Assembly (NCBI GenBank): GCA_035315685.1
Contig: DATFXR010000399.1
Span: 1 to 7,666, forward strand
Origin: QHWK01 sp035315685
GTDB taxonomy: Bacteria; Acidobacteriota; Vicinamibacteria; Vicinamibacterales; CAVVIG01
Direction of reading: 5' to 3'
DNA length: 7,666 nucleotides
In this document: positions 5,765 through 7,666 of the stretch, piece by piece
How the letters are laid out: each line of letters starts with the position of its first letter
Position numbering within the stretch: position 1 is the stretch's first letter
Notes under the pieces: model-generated
Seen by the model: the letters and a program-made list of their open reading frames with translations, nothing else
The model's database searches: none
Told to the model about the DNA's origin: nothing
Position numbers and translations under genes: made by a program

Positions 5765-7207
5765 ATGCGGTGTCTAGCCGTCTGTCAGGACGAGCTGGTC
5801 ATCAGGATGCTCGACGAGATCCTGCTGCCCGGTTTCGAGGTCGAATTCATCGTCGAAAACCGTCCGCTGGCGCGCCGACTCCATGAGGCAGGCGTTACGG
5901 TCACCGCCGGCGACCCGCGCCGCACCGAGACCTGGCTCAAGGCCGACCTCGGACCCTCCACCTGCGTCATCATCGAAGACAACGGCAGGCGCAATCCGAA
6001 GAAGATTCTCGAAGCGGTGCGCGACGCCGGCGGCACGCTGGTCTACGTCCTGGGAATCGGCCCGCAAAGCGCCGGCCGGCGCGAGGACGAATTCCACGCC
6101 GAGTTCCCCGACGTCGCGTTCCTGTCGATGGCGCAGCTGTTCGGCGGGCCGCTGCTCACCGAGTTCAGCCGATCGCTCACCCGGGCGCGCGTCCAGCAGT
6201 ATCAGCGGTACTTCAGCGACGCCGACCGGGTGCTGATCCTGCTCCACAACGACCCCGATCCGGACGCGATGGCCAGCGGCCTCGCGCTGCGCAACGTGCT
6301 CCGGCGCACGAAAACCACGGCGATCATCGGCGCGATTCAAGGGGTGACGCGGCCCGAGAACCTGCGGATGATCAATCTGCTCGACATCCACGTCGAGGCG
6401 ATCACGCATCAGTCGGTGAAGGAGTACGACCGCGTCGCGATGGTGGACGTCCAGCCGCACTATTTCGGCGGGCTGATCGATCGCGTCGATCTCGTCATCG
6501 ATCATCATCCGGAGCAGCCGGGCTACACCGCCGTGTTCAAGGACATCAGGCCGGACTACGGCTCGACGTCGACGATCCTCACCGAACACCTGCGGGCGGT
6601 GGACGTGAACATTTCGGAGCGCACCGCGACCGCGATGCTCTACGCGATCAAGTCCGACACGTTGTTCTTCAACCGCTCGACCAACCGCGTCGATCTGGAG
6701 GCGTTCTCGTATCTCTACCCGCTCGCCGACGCGGCGCTGATCCGGAAGATGGAGGGCGCGGAAATCACGCTCGAGCGCCTCGACTACGTGCTGCGCGCGT
6801 TCAAGGACGGCACGCTCAGCGAGCAGGTGTTCTGCGCGTTCCTCGGCGCGCTACCGCGCGAAGACTTCATCCCGTACGTCGCGGACTTCTTCCTGCAGCT
6901 CGAAGACGTCAAATGGACGATCGTCGCCGGCATCGTCAGCGACTCGCTGATCGTATCGGTCCGCAATCTCGGGTACACCAAGAATGCCGGCGAGTTCGTG
7001 CGCCGGTTCTTCTCCGACATCGGCAGCGCCGGCGGCCACCGCGCGATGGCCAAAGCGGTGGTGCCGATGCGCGCGCTGCGCGAGAAGTTCGGCGACCTGG
7101 CCGGCGAGATGATCGGACCGAAGCTGCAGGACCTTGCCCACGAGTTCCTGTCCCATGACCAGCCGCCGGCGGAGAAGAAGAAAGAAGCGGCGGCAATTAA
7201 GAATTAG
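5765..7207 (+). CDS. DHH-family phosphoesterase (NrnA-like) with N-terminal TrkA-N-like domain
   Basis: Probable manganese-dependent phosphoesterase. Relatives hydrolyse short oligoribonucleotides, pAp or linear dinucleotides. 480 residues from ATG 5765; the adjacent TTG 5762 would add one. Residues about 1-100 look like a Rossmann-type TrkA-N fold: MRCLAVC start, AGVTVTAGDPRR (43-54 region) and CVIIED (67-72). The glycine-rich nucleotide loop is missing. The DHH catalytic domain has HNDPDPDA (161-168), the aspartate of AMVDV (D228), the signature DHH (246-248), GSTST (266-270) and KSDT (D298). The C-terminal DHHA1 part has GSAGGHRAMAKA (420-431), the substrate-binding GGH motif. The protein is longer than NrnA (about 320 residues) because of the N-terminal domain. 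The tail is Lys-rich. The TAG stop lies at the very edge of a palindromic repeat. It is divergent from the VWA gene across 38 bp and convergent with the PLP-enzyme gene. The exact substrate is not predictable from sequence alone. Confidence 0.92.
   Translation: MRCLAVCQDELVIRMLDEILLPGFEVEFIVENRPLARRLHEAGVTVTAGDPRRTETWLKADLGPSTCVIIEDNGRRNPKKILEAVRDAGGTLVYVLGIGPQSAGRREDEFHAEFPDVAFLSMAQLFGGPLLTEFSRSLTRARVQQYQRYFSDADRVLILLHNDPDPDAMASGLALRNVLRRTKTTAIIGAIQGVTRPENLRMINLLDIHVEAITHQSVKEYDRVAMVDVQPHYFGGLIDRVDLVIDHHPEQPGYTAVFKDIRPDYGSTSTILTEHLRAVDVNISERTATAMLYAIKSDTLFFNRSTNRVDLEAFSYLYPLADAALIRKMEGAEITLERLDYVLRAFKDGTLSEQVFCAFLGALPREDFIPYVADFFLQLEDVKWTIVAGIVSDSLIVSVRNLGYTKNAGEFVRRFFSDIGSAGGHRAMAKAVVPMRALREKFGDLAGEMIGPKLQDLAHEFLSHDQPPAEKKKEAAAIKN
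7195..7204. repeat. Left 10-bp direct repeat flanking the palindromic element
   Basis: AATTAAGAAT here is identical to 7367-7376 and abuts the left edge of the palindrome. It forms the last codons of the DHH gene (Ile-Lys-Asn). It may be a target-site duplication, or two copies of an AT-rich low-complexity motif. Confidence 0.6.
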
Positions 7208-7366
7208 AGTGCGTTGCAAATTAGCTCGAGGCGGGTCCTGTCCGCGAACAGCCCCACCGGGTGCTCGCCAGAAGAGCACTTGTCACGGCCCACGGCTCCG
7301 CGCCCGGCGAGGCGGCCCCGTTCGCGGCCACCCGCGAGCGAGCTAATTTTGCAACCTGCTCTTAGG
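7205..7366. mobile_element. Candidate palindromic MITE-like element, about 162 bp, no ORF
   Basis: Two arms of about 46 nt are imperfect inverted repeats. GTTGCAAATTAGCTCG (7213-7228) pairs with CGAGCTAATTTTGCAAC (7339-7355, one extra base). GCGGGT (7231-7236) pairs with ACCCGC (7330-7335), and CCGCGAAC (7242-7249) with GTTCGCGG (7320-7327). The outer ends continue as TTAGAG on the left and the complement of CTCTTAG on the right. The 70-nt centre holds a perfect hairpin GTGCTC/GAGCAC (7261-7266 with 7274-7279). Identical 10-bp direct repeats flank it. There is no transposase or long ORF inside, as expected for a non-autonomous element or a REP-type palindrome. I do not recognise the end sequences as any known IS family. 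As RNA it would form a long hairpin and might also serve as a terminator between the convergent genes. Confidence 0.6.
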
Positions 7367-7376
7367 AATTAAGAAT
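7367..7376. repeat. Right 10-bp direct repeat flanking the palindromic element
   Basis: AATTAAGAAT here is identical to 7195-7204. It also forms the outer left arm of a second palindrome, which suggests that the first element may have inserted into the second. Confidence 0.6.
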
Positions 7377-7467
7377 GAATTCGTGTCCGCGGTCGCCAGG
7401 TTCGGACAATCACCCGCCTTGCTGATTGTCTGGAGTTCGCGAACGAGTGTACGAATTCTCAATTCTT
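7371..7467. repeat. Second imperfect palindrome between the convergent genes
   Basis: Two 36-nt arms, 7377-7412 and 7423-7458, match at 26 of 36 positions without gaps when one is reverse-complemented. The inner ends are a perfect GACAATCA (7405-7412) / TGATTGTC (7423-7430) stem around a 10-nt loop. The outer ends are a perfect GAATTCGT/ACGAATTC pair, extended by AAGAAT (left) and ATTCTT (right) after a 3-nt indel. A T5 run (7470-7474) follows the right arm, so the structure could act as a plus-strand terminator. The arms are AT-rich outside and GC-rich inside. Confidence 0.65.
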
Positions 7468-7485
7468 ACTTTTTGATTCTCAATT
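7455..7485. repeat. 10-bp direct repeat ATTCTCAATT
   Basis: ATTCTCAATT occurs perfectly at 7455-7464 and 7476-7485, 21 nt apart, in an AT-rich stretch just beyond the stop codon of the convergent PLP-enzyme gene. It is related to the reverse complement of the AATTAAGAATT motif nearby, so this gap is built from variants of one short AT-rich word. Confidence 0.6.
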
Positions 7486-7488
7486 GCC

Positions 7489-7666
7489 TCAGCCGAGCGC
7501 TTGATCCAGATCGGCGATCAGATCGGCAGCATCCTCGAGGCCGACCGACAGGCGCAGCATGCCCCGTGTCACGCCGGCCGCTTCCAGCTGCTCGTCGCTG
7601 TGGCCCCACTGCGACGTCAGCACCGGCATGCTGATCAGGCTTTCGATGCCGCCGAGGCTGGCGGCG
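7489..7666 (-). CDS. Cys/Met-metabolism PLP-dependent enzyme, C-terminal fragment (N-terminus outside window)
   Basis: The last 58 residues of a cystathionine gamma-synthase / gamma-lyase / methionine gamma-lyase family enzyme of the pyridoxal-phosphate trans-sulfuration group. ASLGGIESLI (2-11 of the visible part) is the conserved substrate-carboxylate-binding loop region. GMLRLSVGLEDAADLIADL (35-53) contains the RLSVG(L/I)E segment with the conserved arginine. The connecting stretch reads MPVLTSQWGHSDEQLEAAGV, whereas many members have Thr-His after the proline-containing segment, so this is a divergent subgroup. The stop is TGA at 7491-7489. The lysine and PLP-binding core lies beyond the window, so the exact reaction cannot be assigned. 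The gene is convergent with the DHH gene across 281 nt. Confidence 0.88.
   Translation of the reverse strand, partial: AASLGGIESLISMPVLTSQWGHSDEQLEAAGVTRGMLRLSVGLEDAADLIADLDQALG

Noticed and set aside
3411..5765. A plus-strand open frame of 784 codons covering parts of uvrB, the gap and the VWA gene in antisense.
   Set aside because: It is antisense to two well-identified genes, its product is Arg/Asp/Val-rich low-complexity translation typical of GC-rich shadow frames, and it runs through the non-coding heptamer array.
7205..7366. An integron attC site.
   Set aside because: attC sites begin with RYYYAAC and end with GTTRRRY. Here the arms run GTTGCAA to TTGCAAC in the opposite arrangement, GTTGCAA does not fit GTTRRRY, and no integrase or cassette structure is nearby.
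7383..7634. An 83-codon plus-strand frame in and beyond the convergent gap.
   Set aside because: It overlaps the second palindrome and is antisense to the PLP-enzyme gene, with no Shine-Dalgarno and no recognisable product.

Overview
This is a GC-rich bacterial window with dense, long shadow ORFs on both strands. The most informative lineage clue is a secreted von Willebrand factor A protein of the 'VWFA-related' type that is strongly expanded in Acidobacteriota. Together with high GC and a uvrB/mlaEFD gene order, I infer Acidobacteriota, perhaps the Vicinamibacteria. This rests on family knowledge, not on a marker gene search.

Layout. Positions 1-5726 hold five genes, all on the minus strand, read from right to left: a VWA-domain secreted protein (4752-5726), uvrB (2451-4472), and the permease (mlaE-like, 1670-2443), ATPase (mlaF-like, 819-1670) and substrate-binding MCE protein (mlaD-like, 1-809, C-terminus cut by the window edge) of an MCE/Mla-type lipid ABC transporter. 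uvrB, mlaE, mlaF and mlaD are packed with gaps of 7 nt, a 1-nt stop/start overlap and 9 nt, so they are almost certainly one transcript with translational coupling. The VWA gene is separated from uvrB by 279 nt that contain a degenerate GGTTCYA heptamer tandem array. Facing the VWA gene across a 38-bp divergent promoter gap is a DHH-family phosphoesterase (5765-7207, plus strand) with a TrkA-N-like N-terminal domain. It converges on the C-terminus of a cystathionine gamma-synthase/lyase-family PLP enzyme (7489-7666, minus strand, cut by the window edge).

The 281-nt convergent gap (7208-7488) carries the most unusual DNA. One part is a roughly 162-bp imperfect palindrome (7205-7366), bordered by identical 10-bp direct repeats AATTAAGAAT. 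It looks like a small non-autonomous mobile element or palindromic repeat, and its left edge would supply the stop codon of the DHH gene. The other part is a second imperfect palindrome (7371-7467) with AT-rich outer arms, which itself contains the right-hand direct repeat.

How the genes relate. UvrB is nucleotide excision repair and MlaEFD-type systems move lipids across the envelope, so their shared transcript is organisational rather than an obvious pathway. The DHH protein probably acts on short oligonucleotides or a cyclic dinucleotide product. No defence system, CRISPR array, tRNA or rRNA was seen. The novelty candidates are the palindromic repeats, the heptamer array and the degenerate TrkA-N/DHH domain fusion.
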